From positions 62,001 through 126,000 of the forward strand of contig NZ_JAICDG010000006.1 of the NCBI RefSeq assembly GCF_022751215.1: a stretch of DNA of 64,000 nucleotides, in the 5' to 3' direction. Source of the stretch: Actinomadura terrae (lineage in GTDB: Bacteria; Actinomycetota; Actinomycetes; Streptosporangiales; Streptosporangiaceae). A program made the translations under genes and the position numbers. Below are positions 1 through 7,870 of this stretch, piece by piece (position 1 is the stretch's first letter; every line of letters starts with the position of its first letter). The notes under the pieces are model-generated. The model was not told the DNA's origin. It worked only from the letters and a program-made list of their open reading frames with translations, and searched no databases.

Positions 1-1
1 G

Positions 2-451
2 GCGGTGCCGCTGGCGGTGCTGGCGCCGGTCTCCGGGCGGCTGACGGCGCGGTTCGGGGCCCGTCGGCCGCTGGTCGCGGGGACGGCGGTGGCCGCCGCC
101 GGTTCGCTGAGCCTGCTGCACGTCGGTTCGGGCGCGTCCTACCCGGCGCTGCTGCCCGCGTTGGTGGGCATCGGCGTGGGGGACGGTCTCATCGTGACGG
201 CGGTGGTCGCGGCGGCGATGCGCGCGGCGCCCGCGCGGCACGCGGGCCTGTCGGGCGGGGTCAACAACACGGCGCGGCAGGTCGGGACCGCGCTGGGCGT
301 CGCGGTGTACGGGGCGGTCGCGGGCTCGGCGCTGGAGGCGGCGCGGTTCACGGCGCGGCTGCACGTGCTCGGGTGGGTGACGGTCGGGTTGTGGGCGGCG
401 GCGCTGGCGCTGGCCACGGTGGTCCCCGCGCGCGAAAACCGGTTGGCGTGA
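2..451 (+). CDS. MFS drug/solute exporter, C-terminal part (cut by the window edge)
   Basis: This is the last ~149 residues of a major facilitator superfamily exporter, probably a DHA2 (EmrB/QacA-like) drug:proton antiporter of the inner membrane. The frame is open from the first complete codon, so the gene begins outside the window. The visible part has a loop rich in Arg and Gly (SGRLTARFGARRP), as in MFS cytoplasmic A-type loops, followed by four hydrophobic helices. One contains the segment SGGVNNTARQVGTALG, which matches the SG..N..RQ.G.A.G signature typical of helix 11 in DHA2 proteins. The protein ends with a short charged tail. Substrate cannot be told from this fragment. Family is fairly sure; subfamily is inferred. 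Confidence 0.8.
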   Translation, partial: AVPLAVLAPVSGRLTARFGARRPLVAGTAVAAAGSLSLLHVGSGASYPALLPALVGIGVGDGLIVTAVVAAAMRAAPARHAGLSGGVNNTARQVGTALGVAVYGAVAGSALEAARFTARLHVLGWVTVGLWAAALALATVVPARENRLA

Positions 452-478
452 CCGGCGCGGTTCACTAGAACAGGCGGC
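443..478 (+). promoter_or_regulatory. Promoter of the RNA-repair pair, leaderless type
   Basis: TTGGCG (443-448), a 17-nt spacer and TAGAAC (466-471) form a plausible sigma-A type promoter. The -10 box ends 7 nt before the ATG at 479, so the transcript would begin at or next to the start codon and lack a leader. No Shine-Dalgarno sequence precedes the ATG, which agrees with this. Confidence 0.45.
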
Positions 479-1250
<772 letters not shown>

Positions 1251-1267
<17 letters not shown>

Positions 1268-2375
1268 GCTGTGCCCGGCGCCGCCGGGCTGGGCGGTGCC
1301 GTGGGCGGAGATCGGTGAGGCGTTCGCGTGGGTGCGGGCGCTCGCGGGCGTCCCGCAGGACGCCGTCCACCACGCCGAAGGGGACGTCGCGGTCCACACC
1401 CGCATGGCGTGCGAGGCGCTGGCCGCGTCGCCGCAGTGGCGGGCGCGGTCGGCGGCGGAGCGGGTCCGGCTGTTCGCGGCGGTGCTGATGCACGACGTCG
1501 CGAAGCCGTACTGCACCCGCGCCGACGGGGAGGGGCGGATCACCGCGCACGGGCATTCGCGGCGCGGCGACCTGATGGTGCGGCGGATCCTGTGGGAGCT
1601 GGGCGCGCCGGTCGCGTGGCGCGAGCACGTCGCCGCGCTCGTCCGCCACCACCAGGTGCCGTTCTGGGCGCTGGAGCGGCCCGACCTGCAACCGATCGCG
1701 TTCCGGGTGAGCCTGCTGGCCCGCAACGACGACTTGGCGCTGCTGGCGGAGGCCGACATCCGCGGCCGGGTCTGCGGGGACCTGGAGGAGGTGCTGGAGA
1801 ACATCGCCCTCTACCGGGAGTACTGCGCCGAGCAGGGGTGCCTGGACGGGCCGCGCGTGTTCCCCTCCGACCACGCCCGGTTCTGGTACTTCCGCAGGCC
1901 GGGCCGCGACCCGGGCTATGCCGCCTTCGACGACACGCGGCTGACGGTGACGGTGCTGTCGGGGCTCCCGGGGTCGGGGAAGGACCACTGGATCGCGGCG
2001 CACCGCCCGGACGTGCCGGTGGTGAGCCTGGACCGGCTGCGCGCCGAGATGGGCGTGGCGCCCTCGGGCGACCAGCGGGCGGTGGCGGCGGCCGCGCACG
2101 AGCTGGCGCGCGGGCACCTGCGGGCGGGCCGGTCGTTCGTGTGGAACGCCACGAACGTGTCGCGGCAGCTCCGCGAGCAGTGCACGGGCCTGGCCGCCGG
2201 CTACCGGGCGCGGGTGGAGGTGGTGGCGCTGGAGGCGCCGCCCGCGGTGCTGCGCGGCCGCAACCGCGCCCGGGCGGCGCCCGTGCCGGACGCGGTGGTG
2301 GACCGACTCGTCCGGCGGTGGGAGACGCCCGACCCGACCGAGGGGCACCGCGTCGAGTGGCTCACCACCGCCTGA
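1251..2375 (+). CDS. HD-Pnk: HD phosphohydrolase fused to P-loop polynucleotide kinase
   Basis: A 374-residue two-domain end-healing enzyme. Residues ~30-200 form an HD domain: H49, the H81-D82 pair in LMHDVAKP, H100/H102 and the H133-H134 pair are the likely metal ligands. Residues ~230-374 form a kinase: Walker A GLPGSGKDH at 238-246, SLDRLR at 259-264 with the likely general base D261, a NATN segment at 299-302, and lid arginines in RGRNRAR. The order and size match the HD-Pnk family characterised in Runella, where the HD half removes 2',3'-cyclic or 2'/3' phosphates and the kinase adds a 5' phosphate. The start lies inside the ligase gene, so the two genes form one operon. Repair of cleaved RNA, perhaps tRNA after toxin damage, is inferred. 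Confidence 0.85.
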
Positions 2376-2402
2376 GCCCGCCTTCCCGCCTTTCCCGCCT
2401 GG

Positions 2403-3359
2403 TCAGCCGTCGGCGACGGCGCGCGCGAGGTAGTCGGCCTGGCGGCCCCGTTCGCGGCGCGCGACCGTCAGGGGGAAGGAGGCGAAGCCGTGCATGGCCT
2501 CGGCGACGACCTCCAGTTCGGTGGCGTTGCCGGCGGCGCGCCAGCGCGCGGCCATGAACAGCGAGTCGTCCAGCAGCGGGTCCTCGGTGCCGACGGTGAA
2601 CCGGGCGGGCGGCATGCCGCGCAGGTCGGCGTACAGCGGCGAGATGCCGGGGTCGCGGCGCTCCTCGGGGGTCAGGCCGGGCAGGTACTGGTCGTAGAAC
2701 CAGCGCATCGCCGGGGTGGAGGTGAACAGCCGGTCGGCGCCGTCGCGCTGGCTGGGCGTCATCGACAGGTCGAACACGCCGTAGGACAGCTGCGCGGCGC
2801 GGAAGGCGGGCGCGTCGGTGCCCAGGCGCAGGAGGGCGAGGACGGCCAGGTGGGCGCCGGAGGAGTCGCCGCCGATGACGAGCCGGTCGGTGCCGAACCG
2901 GCCGGCGGCGTGGTCGAGGAGCCAGCGCGCCACGTCCTCGCAGTCGTCGGCGGCGGCGGGGTGGGGGTGCTCGGGCGCGAGCCGGTATCCGACGCTGACG
3001 ACCGAGAGGTGCGCCGCCTGGGCGAGGTCCCACAGGTAGACGTCCTGGGCTTCGGCGGAGCCGAGCGTCCAGCCGCCGCCGTGCAGGAACATCAGGACGC
3101 CGCGCGCGTCCTCGTGCTCGAACACGCGGACGGGGACGTCCCCGCCGCGTCCGGGGACCGCCTGGTTGGTGCCCTCGGGTAGCAGGACGGGGCCGGGGAA
3201 GGAGCCGTTGCCGGCGGCGGAGGCCGCGCGGATCGCGACCGGGTCCCCGATCTCGTGCGGCTTCGGCCTGCCCGCCAGTGACGCCTTCAGCGCGGCGTGC
3301 TCGGCCCGGGTCGCCTCCGCGACGTCCAGGCCGGTCGTGATGTAACCCTCGTTCGCCAT
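2403..3359 (-). CDS. Alpha/beta hydrolase of the HSL (family IV) esterase type
   Basis: A 318-residue soluble hydrolase. HGGGW at 93-97 is the oxyanion-hole motif of hormone-sensitive-lipase-like esterases. GDSSG at 164-168 holds the nucleophile S166, D260 lies in GTEDPLL, and H290 in MHGF completes the triad. There is no signal peptide, so it acts in the cytoplasm, probably on short acyl esters. The ATG at 3359 is chosen because the protein then begins at the normal family position; the frame stays open upstream only by composition. It converges on the HD-Pnk gene with a 27-bp gap. Its physiological substrate is unknown. Confidence 0.85.
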   Translation of the reverse strand: MANEGYITTGLDVAEATRAEHAALKASLAGRPKPHEIGDPVAIRAASAAGNGSFPGPVLLPEGTNQAVPGRGGDVPVRVFEHEDARGVLMFLHGGGWTLGSAEAQDVYLWDLAQAAHLSVVSVGYRLAPEHPHPAAADDCEDVARWLLDHAAGRFGTDRLVIGGDSSGAHLAVLALLRLGTDAPAFRAAQLSYGVFDLSMTPSQRDGADRLFTSTPAMRWFYDQYLPGLTPEERRDPGISPLYADLRGMPPARFTVGTEDPLLDDSLFMAARWRAAGNATELEVVAEAMHGFASFPLTVARRERGRQADYLARAVADG

Positions 3360-3552
3360 GCCGGGAGTGTGGCAGCAGGCCCGGCCATGATCCAGGCCGG
3401 GGGCGGGCCGTGTGCGGCGGCCGCGTGCGGTGGGGGCGCCGGTGTGTGGCGGGCCGGCCACGTTTAGGCGCGGGGCAGGGGGAACGGCTTCTCGCGAGCG
3501 TCGACACGTTCGCGGCGTTCCGGACGAGAGCACGCGGAGGAGGCCTGAGGCC

Positions 3553-4026
3553 ATGAGCACCGTGCGGTCGACACACGACGGCGGGGCGCCCGCCCCGAGC
3601 CTGGGCGCGTCCCGGCAGGACGTCGGCGTCCCGGACCAGCGCGAGGGGCCGGGCACCGGCGAGCTGGTGCGGCAGGCGGCGCAGCAGGTGTCGGAGCTGA
3701 TGCGCGCCGAGCTGCGGCTGGCCGCCGCCGAGCTGAAGGACAAGGGCAAACACGCCGGGATGGGCGCGGGCCTGTACGGCGGCGCGGGCCTGGTGGCCCT
3801 GTACGGGGTGGGGGTGCTGCTGGCGGCGGCGGTGGCGGCGCTGGCGCTGGTGCTGCCGGTGTGGGCGTCCGCGCTGGTCATCGGCGCGGTGCTGCTGGCC
3901 GTGGCGGGGGTGCTGGCGATGCTGGGGCGGCGGCAGACCGCGCGGGCGACGCCGCCCAAGCCGGAGATGGCGATGGACGAAGCGCGCCAGACCGTGAGCG
4001 ACCTCAAGAAGAGAGCGCACCGATGA
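3553..4026 (+). CDS. Holin-like superfamily III membrane protein (Phage_holin_3_6 type)
   Basis: A 157-residue protein. The first ~50 residues are polar, then comes an amphipathic helix with the pattern LVRQAAQQVSELMRAELRLAAAELKDKG. Two close transmembrane helices follow at about residues 78-98 and 103-123, and the protein ends in a basic tail. This layout is typical of actinobacterial 'phage holin family' proteins, which are chromosomal membrane proteins and not evidence of a prophage. GGAGGAGG lies nine bases before the ATG. The stop overlaps the next start as ATGA, so it is co-translated with a DUF3618-like partner, the common pairing in Streptomyces and relatives. Function unknown; a role in envelope stress is often supposed but not shown here. 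Confidence 0.75.
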   Translation: MSTVRSTHDGGAPAPSLGASRQDVGVPDQREGPGTGELVRQAAQQVSELMRAELRLAAAELKDKGKHAGMGAGLYGGAGLVALYGVGVLLAAAVAALALVLPVWASALVIGAVLLAVAGVLAMLGRRQTARATPPKPEMAMDEARQTVSDLKKRAHR

Positions 4027-4661
4027 CCACGCAGGACAAGCCGCACAGCACTCCGCACGGCACCTCTCACGGCACCGCTCACGGCGCCGAGTCCGAGACC
4101 GAGGAGCTGCGGCACGAGGTCGACCGGGCGCGTCATGACCTGGGCGCGACGGTGGAGGCGCTGGCCGCCAAGGCGGACGTGAAGGCGATGGCGCGGGAGA
4201 AGGTCGCCGAGGCCCGGACGCGGGCGCGGGCGGCGGTGGCCTCGGCGCGGGGCGCGGCGGCGTCCCGGACGGCGTCGGCGAAGGCGGCCGCGGGCTCGCC
4301 GCAGGCCCGGACGCGGGCGGGCCAGGTCGGCGCGGTCGCGGGGGCGGCCGGTGCGGCGGTCGCGGGTGCGGTGCTGCTGCGCCGCCGGGCGGCCGCGGCG
4401 CGCCGTCGCGGCTGGTCCGGTCAGGTGCGGCGCGGGGCGGGGCGGGTGGCGTCCGGCTCGTCCGGGCTGGCGGGCACGGCCCGCTCGACCGGGGCGCGGT
4501 GGGCGGCCCGGGCGCCGAGCCCGCGGAAGGTACCGGGCCTGGCACGTGCCGTGCCGCGTGCTCTGCCGCGTATGGGCAGGTCACGCCGGTCGCGGACGGC
4601 GGGGTGGGCGCGGCTCGTGCGGGCGCGGGGCCGGCACCGGTCCGCGTGGTGGCGGCGCTGA
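4023..4661 (+). CDS. DUF3618-type membrane-associated protein
   Basis: A 212-residue basic protein coupled to the holin-like gene by an ATGA overlap. Residues ~25-70 (ETEELRHEVDRARHDLGATVEALAAKADVKAMAREK) match the DUF3618 pattern of a short helical stretch with a conserved Arg-x2-Leu-x2-Thr/Val spacing. An Ala/Lys/Arg-rich amphipathic region follows, then a single short hydrophobic stretch (AVAGAAGAAVAGAVLL, ~residues 106-121), and the last 90 residues are very Arg-rich. The tail could bind acidic lipid, DNA or polyphosphate. It is a small accessory membrane protein of unknown role. Confidence 0.6.
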   Translation: MTTQDKPHSTPHGTSHGTAHGAESETEELRHEVDRARHDLGATVEALAAKADVKAMAREKVAEARTRARAAVASARGAAASRTASAKAAAGSPQARTRAGQVGAVAGAAGAAVAGAVLLRRRAAAARRRGWSGQVRRGAGRVASGSSGLAGTARSTGARWAARAPSPRKVPGLARAVPRALPRMGRSRRSRTAGWARLVRARGRHRSAWWRR

Positions 4662-4789
4662 CGAAAACGCGGTGCCGGCCCGCCGGGCGCGGGACGTACG
4701 GCGGCGGTTCCCGGTGACGGACGGAGGAATTTCCGGCGACGGGCCGCTTTCCGGGAAATCACGGGTCGCCCAAGAGGGAACCTCGTGAA

Positions 4790-4801
4790 TAGGATCACCC
4801 T
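4790..4801 (+). promoter_or_regulatory. -10 box of leaderless GNAT transcript
   Basis: TAGGAT (4790-4795) ends six bases before the GTG at 4802. This is the TANNNT-N6-7-start spacing of actinobacterial leaderless genes and supports the GTG as the real start. Confidence 0.4.
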
Positions 4802-5362
4802 GTGCTGCGTCCCACTTATCCGATCGAGACCGAACGGCTGGCGCTGCGGCCGTTCCGTGAGGGCGACCTGGACGGCCTGTACGCCTACCAGTCCCTGCCC
4901 GAGGTGGCGCGCTTCCTGTACTGGGAGCCCCGGAACCTGGAGGAGTCCAGGTCGTTCCTCCAGCAGAAGATGGGCGCCTCGACCGTGGAGCGGGAGGGCG
5001 ACTGGCTGGTGCTGGCGGTGGTGTGGCGGGAGACCGGCGCGCTGATCGGCGAGGTCAACCTGCAATGGCGCAGCCGGGAGCACCGGCAGGGCGAGATCGG
5101 CTACATCCTCCATCCGAAGTACCACCGGCGGGGGTTCGCGACCGAGGCGGCCGAGGTGGTGCTGCGGCTGGGGTTCGACGGGCTGGGGCTGCACCGGATG
5201 GTGGGGCGGCTGGACGGGCGCAACGCCGCGTCGGCGCGGGTGCTGAAGCGGCTGGGGATGCGGCGCGAGGCGCATCTGGTGCAGAACGAGCTGGTCAAGG
5301 GCGAGTGGACCGACGAGATCGTCTACGCGATGCTCGAGGACGAGTGGAAGGCCCGCGCCTGA
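4802..5362 (+). CDS. GNAT N-acetyltransferase, RimJ/RimL type
   Basis: A 186-residue acetyl-CoA-dependent N-acetyltransferase. The N-terminal ETERLALRPFREGDLDGLYAYQ is the RimJ/RimL opening. The acetyl-CoA loop appears as YHRRGFATEAAEVVLRLGFDGLGLHRM around 115-140, followed by NAASARVLKRLGM and the usual EAHL..NELVKGEWTDEIVYAML ending. Enzymes of this family acetylate ribosomal protein N termini, antibiotics or small amines; the substrate cannot be deduced. It is a single gene, preceded by a leaderless-type promoter and followed by the convergent WYL regulator gene. Confidence 0.85.
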   Translation: MLRPTYPIETERLALRPFREGDLDGLYAYQSLPEVARFLYWEPRNLEESRSFLQQKMGASTVEREGDWLVLAVVWRETGALIGEVNLQWRSREHRQGEIGYILHPKYHRRGFATEAAEVVLRLGFDGLGLHRMVGRLDGRNAASARVLKRLGMRREAHLVQNELVKGEWTDEIVYAMLEDEWKARA

Positions 5363-5407
5363 CGTCCCGCACCTGACCTCACGCGCCTGAGCGAGGCCCC
5401 GAGGGGG

Positions 5408-6367
5408 TCAGTCGGGGTCGTGGCGGGCGGCCTGGTCGTGCAGGGTGCGGGCGAGGTCGCGGAGGTGGTCGCGGAGGGCGTCGGGGCGGCGGACGACGAA
5501 GGGCCAGCCGAGTCCGGCGAGCATGCGCGCCATGCCGTCCAGGTGCTCGGCGCGGGTGGTCATGAGCACTCCCCCGCCGGTCTCGGTGAGCGTGGCGACG
5601 GAGGCGGGGACGCGGCGGCGCGCGTCGGCGAGGGTGGTCTCCAGCAGCACCTCGACCTCGTGCCGGTAGGGGACGCGGGCCAGTGACCGGGTGACGTGCT
5701 GGACGGGGTCGAGGCCGGCGGGGACGTCGAAGGCGCCGGGGCGGGGTTCGGCGGAGGCGACGCGGTCGACGCGGAAGGTGCGGGTCTCGCCGCTGCGGTG
5801 GTCGTGGCCGGTGACGTACCAGCGGCCGGAGTGGAACACCAGCCCGTAGGGGTCGAGGTCGCGTTCGCTGGTCTCGCCGCGCCAGGAGCGGTAGCGCAGC
5901 CGGACGGGGCGCTGCTCGCGGGTCGCGGCGGCGAGGGTGAGCAGGGCGTCGGTGGCGGGGGCGGCGGCGTCGCGGGCGGCGAGGGTGAACCCGAGGGTGT
6001 CCTGGAGGGCCTGGACGCGGTCGCGGAGGGCGGCGGGCAGGACGCGCTGGACCTTGGCGAGGGCGCTCTCGGTGGCCTGGCCGGGCAGGCCGACGCGGCG
6101 TCCGGCGAGCAGGCCGAGGACGACGGCGGTGGCCTCGTCGTCGGTGAGCATGAGCGGCGGGAGCTTGTAGCCGGGCATGAGCCGGTAGCCGCCGTGGCGG
6201 CCGCGTTCGGCGGCGACGGGGACGCCGAGGTCGCCGAGGCGGGCGGCGTAGCGGCGGACGGTCCGCTCGTCGACGTCCAGGCGGTGGGCGAGTTCGGTGC
6301 CGGTCATGCGGTGGTGGGCCTGGAGGAGTTCGAGCATGGCCAGGATCCGGGTCGTCGGGTGTGACAC
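5408..6367 (-). CDS. YafY-family HTH/WYL transcriptional regulator
   Basis: A 319-residue regulator. Residues 5-60 hold a winged HTH of the DeoR/HTH_11 type (TGTELAHRLDVDERTVRRYAARL), and a WYL-type Sm-fold domain lies at about 140-210 with the GRWYVTGHDHRSGETRTFRVDRV segment. A WCX-like region lies at the C-terminus. WYL domains usually sense a ligand. The GTG at 6367 gives the canonical start of this family. It is transcribed away from the hydrolase at 6450, and the 82-bp gap contains short inverted repeats built from GTGAC/GTCAC, so it probably controls itself and the hydrolase. Confidence 0.85.
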   Translation of the reverse strand: MSHPTTRILAMLELLQAHHRMTGTELAHRLDVDERTVRRYAARLGDLGVPVAAERGRHGGYRLMPGYKLPPLMLTDDEATAVVLGLLAGRRVGLPGQATESALAKVQRVLPAALRDRVQALQDTLGFTLAARDAAAPATDALLTLAAATREQRPVRLRYRSWRGETSERDLDPYGLVFHSGRWYVTGHDHRSGETRTFRVDRVASAEPRPGAFDVPAGLDPVQHVTRSLARVPYRHEVEVLLETTLADARRRVPASVATLTETGGGVLMTTRAEHLDGMARMLAGLGWPFVVRRPDALRDHLRDLARTLHDQAARHDPD

Positions 6368-6426
6368 GGGTCACTCACCTTATCCGGGCGGTTTCTGTCC
6401 GGTATTGATCATAACGTGAGGTCACG
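6361..6426. promoter_or_regulatory. Inverted-repeat operators between the WYL regulator and the hydrolase
   Basis: GTGAC-ACGG-GTCAC (6361-6374) overlaps the regulator start, and CGTGA-GG-TCACG (6415-6426) lies 23 bp before the hydrolase ATG. Both use the same GTGA/TCAC half-site. A TGATCA palindrome lies between them. They are candidate binding sites for the WYL protein; binding is inferred. Confidence 0.4.
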
Positions 6427-6449
6427 GCTTCGACGGAGAGGAATTCGAC

Positions 6450-7211
6450 ATGGCGACGTTCGTTCTGGTCCCGGGGTACTGGCTCGGCGGGTGGGCGTTC
6501 GAGGAGGTGGCGGCGGGTCTGCGCGCGGCCGGGCACGAGGCGCACCCGGTGACGTTGACGGGGGTCGCCGAGCGCGCGGCCGAGGCGGCGCCGGAGGTGG
6601 ACGTGGACACCCACGTCGCCGACCTCGTCGAGGTCATCGAGGGCGGCGGGCTGGAGGAGGTCGTGCTGGTCGCGCACAGCGGCGCGAACATGGCCGCGAC
6701 GGGCGCGGCCGACCGGCTCCCCGGGCGGGTCGCGCGGATCGTCTACCTCGACAGCGGCCCGATGCCCGCGGGGCTGGCGGGCATCGACTTCCACGCCCCC
6801 GAGGCGCGGGCGGAGCTGCGGCGGCAGGCCGCCGAGGAGGGCGGCGGGTGGCTGCTGCCGGTGCCGCCGTTCGACCCGGCGGCCGACCCGCACATGCTGG
6901 CGGGCCTGGACGCCGGGCACCTGGAGGCGATGCGGCGGCGCGGGACGCCGCAGCCGTTCGGGACGGTGACGCAGCCGCTGGCGCGCCCCGAGCCGCTGCC
7001 GGGCGTCCCACGGACGCTGGTGGCCTGCACGTTCACGGTGGAGGACGTGCGGCAGATGGCGGACTCGGGCGATCCGGTGTTCGCGGAGATGGCGGGCCCG
7101 GGCTGGACCTACCGGGAGCTGCCGACCGGGCACTGGCCGATGTTCTCCCGTCCGGCGGAGCTGGCGGCGCTGCTGGCGGAGATCGCGGAGCGGCCGGCTC
7201 CGGTCGGGTGA
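6450..7211 (+). CDS. Alpha/beta hydrolase (EstC/salicylate-esterase-like)
   Basis: A 253-residue single-domain hydrolase. It opens with ATFVLVPGYWLGGWAF, the oxyanion segment typical of the EstC/MES group. The nucleophile elbow is VLVAHSGAN (Ser at about residue 77), and the catalytic His is probably the one in PTGHWPMFSRP near residue 230. GAGAGGA lies seven bases before the ATG. It is divergent from the WYL regulator, which probably controls it. The last ~60 codons run against the 3' end of the PAP2 gene on the other strand. Substrate unknown. Confidence 0.8.
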   Translation: MATFVLVPGYWLGGWAFEEVAAGLRAAGHEAHPVTLTGVAERAAEAAPEVDVDTHVADLVEVIEGGGLEEVVLVAHSGANMAATGAADRLPGRVARIVYLDSGPMPAGLAGIDFHAPEARAELRRQAAEEGGGWLLPVPPFDPAADPHMLAGLDAGHLEAMRRRGTPQPFGTVTQPLARPEPLPGVPRTLVACTFTVEDVRQMADSGDPVFAEMAGPGWTYRELPTGHWPMFSRPAELAALLAEIAERPAPVG

Positions 7212-7797
7212 GCAGGGCCCGCCCGGCGCAGGCCAGCAGGACGCCGACGCCCCAGCCGGCGGCGGCGTCGGTGGGCCAGTGGTAGCCGAGCGCGACGACG
7301 CCGGCGGCGACCGCGGCGGCGAGGACGTGCGCGGCGATCGTCGCGCGGCGGGACGCGCGGGCGAGCGCGGCGGCGAACAGCAGGCAGGCGGCGGCGTTGG
7401 CGGCGTGCCCGGAGGGGTAGGACAGGTATCCGGCGGCGGCGAGGGTGTCGTGCCCGGTGCGCGGCGGCGTCCGGGCGAACGCCAGCTGCGCGCCGCGCAC
7501 GCTCGCCTCGGTCGCGGCCAGCCAGAGCACGGCGACCAGCAGCGGGCGGATCCGGCGGTGGCGCCAGGCGACGGCGGCGGCGGTGCCGGCGACGAGGGCG
7601 CCGACGAGCCAGTACTGGCCGGCGTTGACGATCGTCCGCCACGTCCAGTGCCAGGCGCCGGTGCGCGGCGGCAGCCCGTCGGCGAACACGCGGTGGTCCA
7701 GGGCGCGGAGCGGGCCGCCGGCGAGCACGTCGAGGGTGACCGCCGCCGTGAGGAGGGCGGCGGCCACCGGCAACACACCGGGTCTGGGGAGCCGCAT
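7033..7797 (-). CDS. PAP2-family membrane phosphatase
   Basis: A 254-residue integral membrane protein with about five or six helices. The phosphatase signature is visible in part: YPSGHAANAAA (motif 2, catalytic His) and ALGYHWPTDAAAGWGVG (motif 3, with the second His and Asp). A motif 1-like KX6RP is degenerate; ARTPPRTGHD stands where it is expected. Members dephosphorylate undecaprenyl pyrophosphate or phosphatidic acid. The Pro/Ser-rich final ~60 residues lie opposite the hydrolase gene, a 179-bp convergent overlap that is unusually long, so the tail may be non-conserved extension. Confidence 0.75.
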   Translation of the reverse strand: MRLPRPGVLPVAAALLTAAVTLDVLAGGPLRALDHRVFADGLPPRTGAWHWTWRTIVNAGQYWLVGALVAGTAAAVAWRHRRIRPLLVAVLWLAATEASVRGAQLAFARTPPRTGHDTLAAAGYLSYPSGHAANAAACLLFAAALARASRRATIAAHVLAAAVAAGVVALGYHWPTDAAAGWGVGVLLACAGRALLTRPEPAAPRSPPAAPPAPPDGRTSASARSAAPGRSSPGPPSPRTPDRPSPPSAARPPP

Positions 7798-7870
7798 CCT
7801 CCGATCCTGCCCGACGGGTCGCGGCGCCCGTCCGAGACGCCGATCACAGTGAGGAAGGCAGGGGGCGGGG

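Noticed and set aside
2362..4584. 740-codon minus-strand frame over the holin-like/DUF3618 region and the esterase
   Set aside because: Its composition is Pro/Arg-rich without domains; the + strand genes here have ribosome binding sites, coupling and recognisable families.
3553..4661. Holin-like gene as a sign of a prophage
   Set aside because: The holin-like/DUF3618 pair is a standard chromosomal gene pair in filamentous actinobacteria, and there are no phage structural, lysin or integrase genes nearby.
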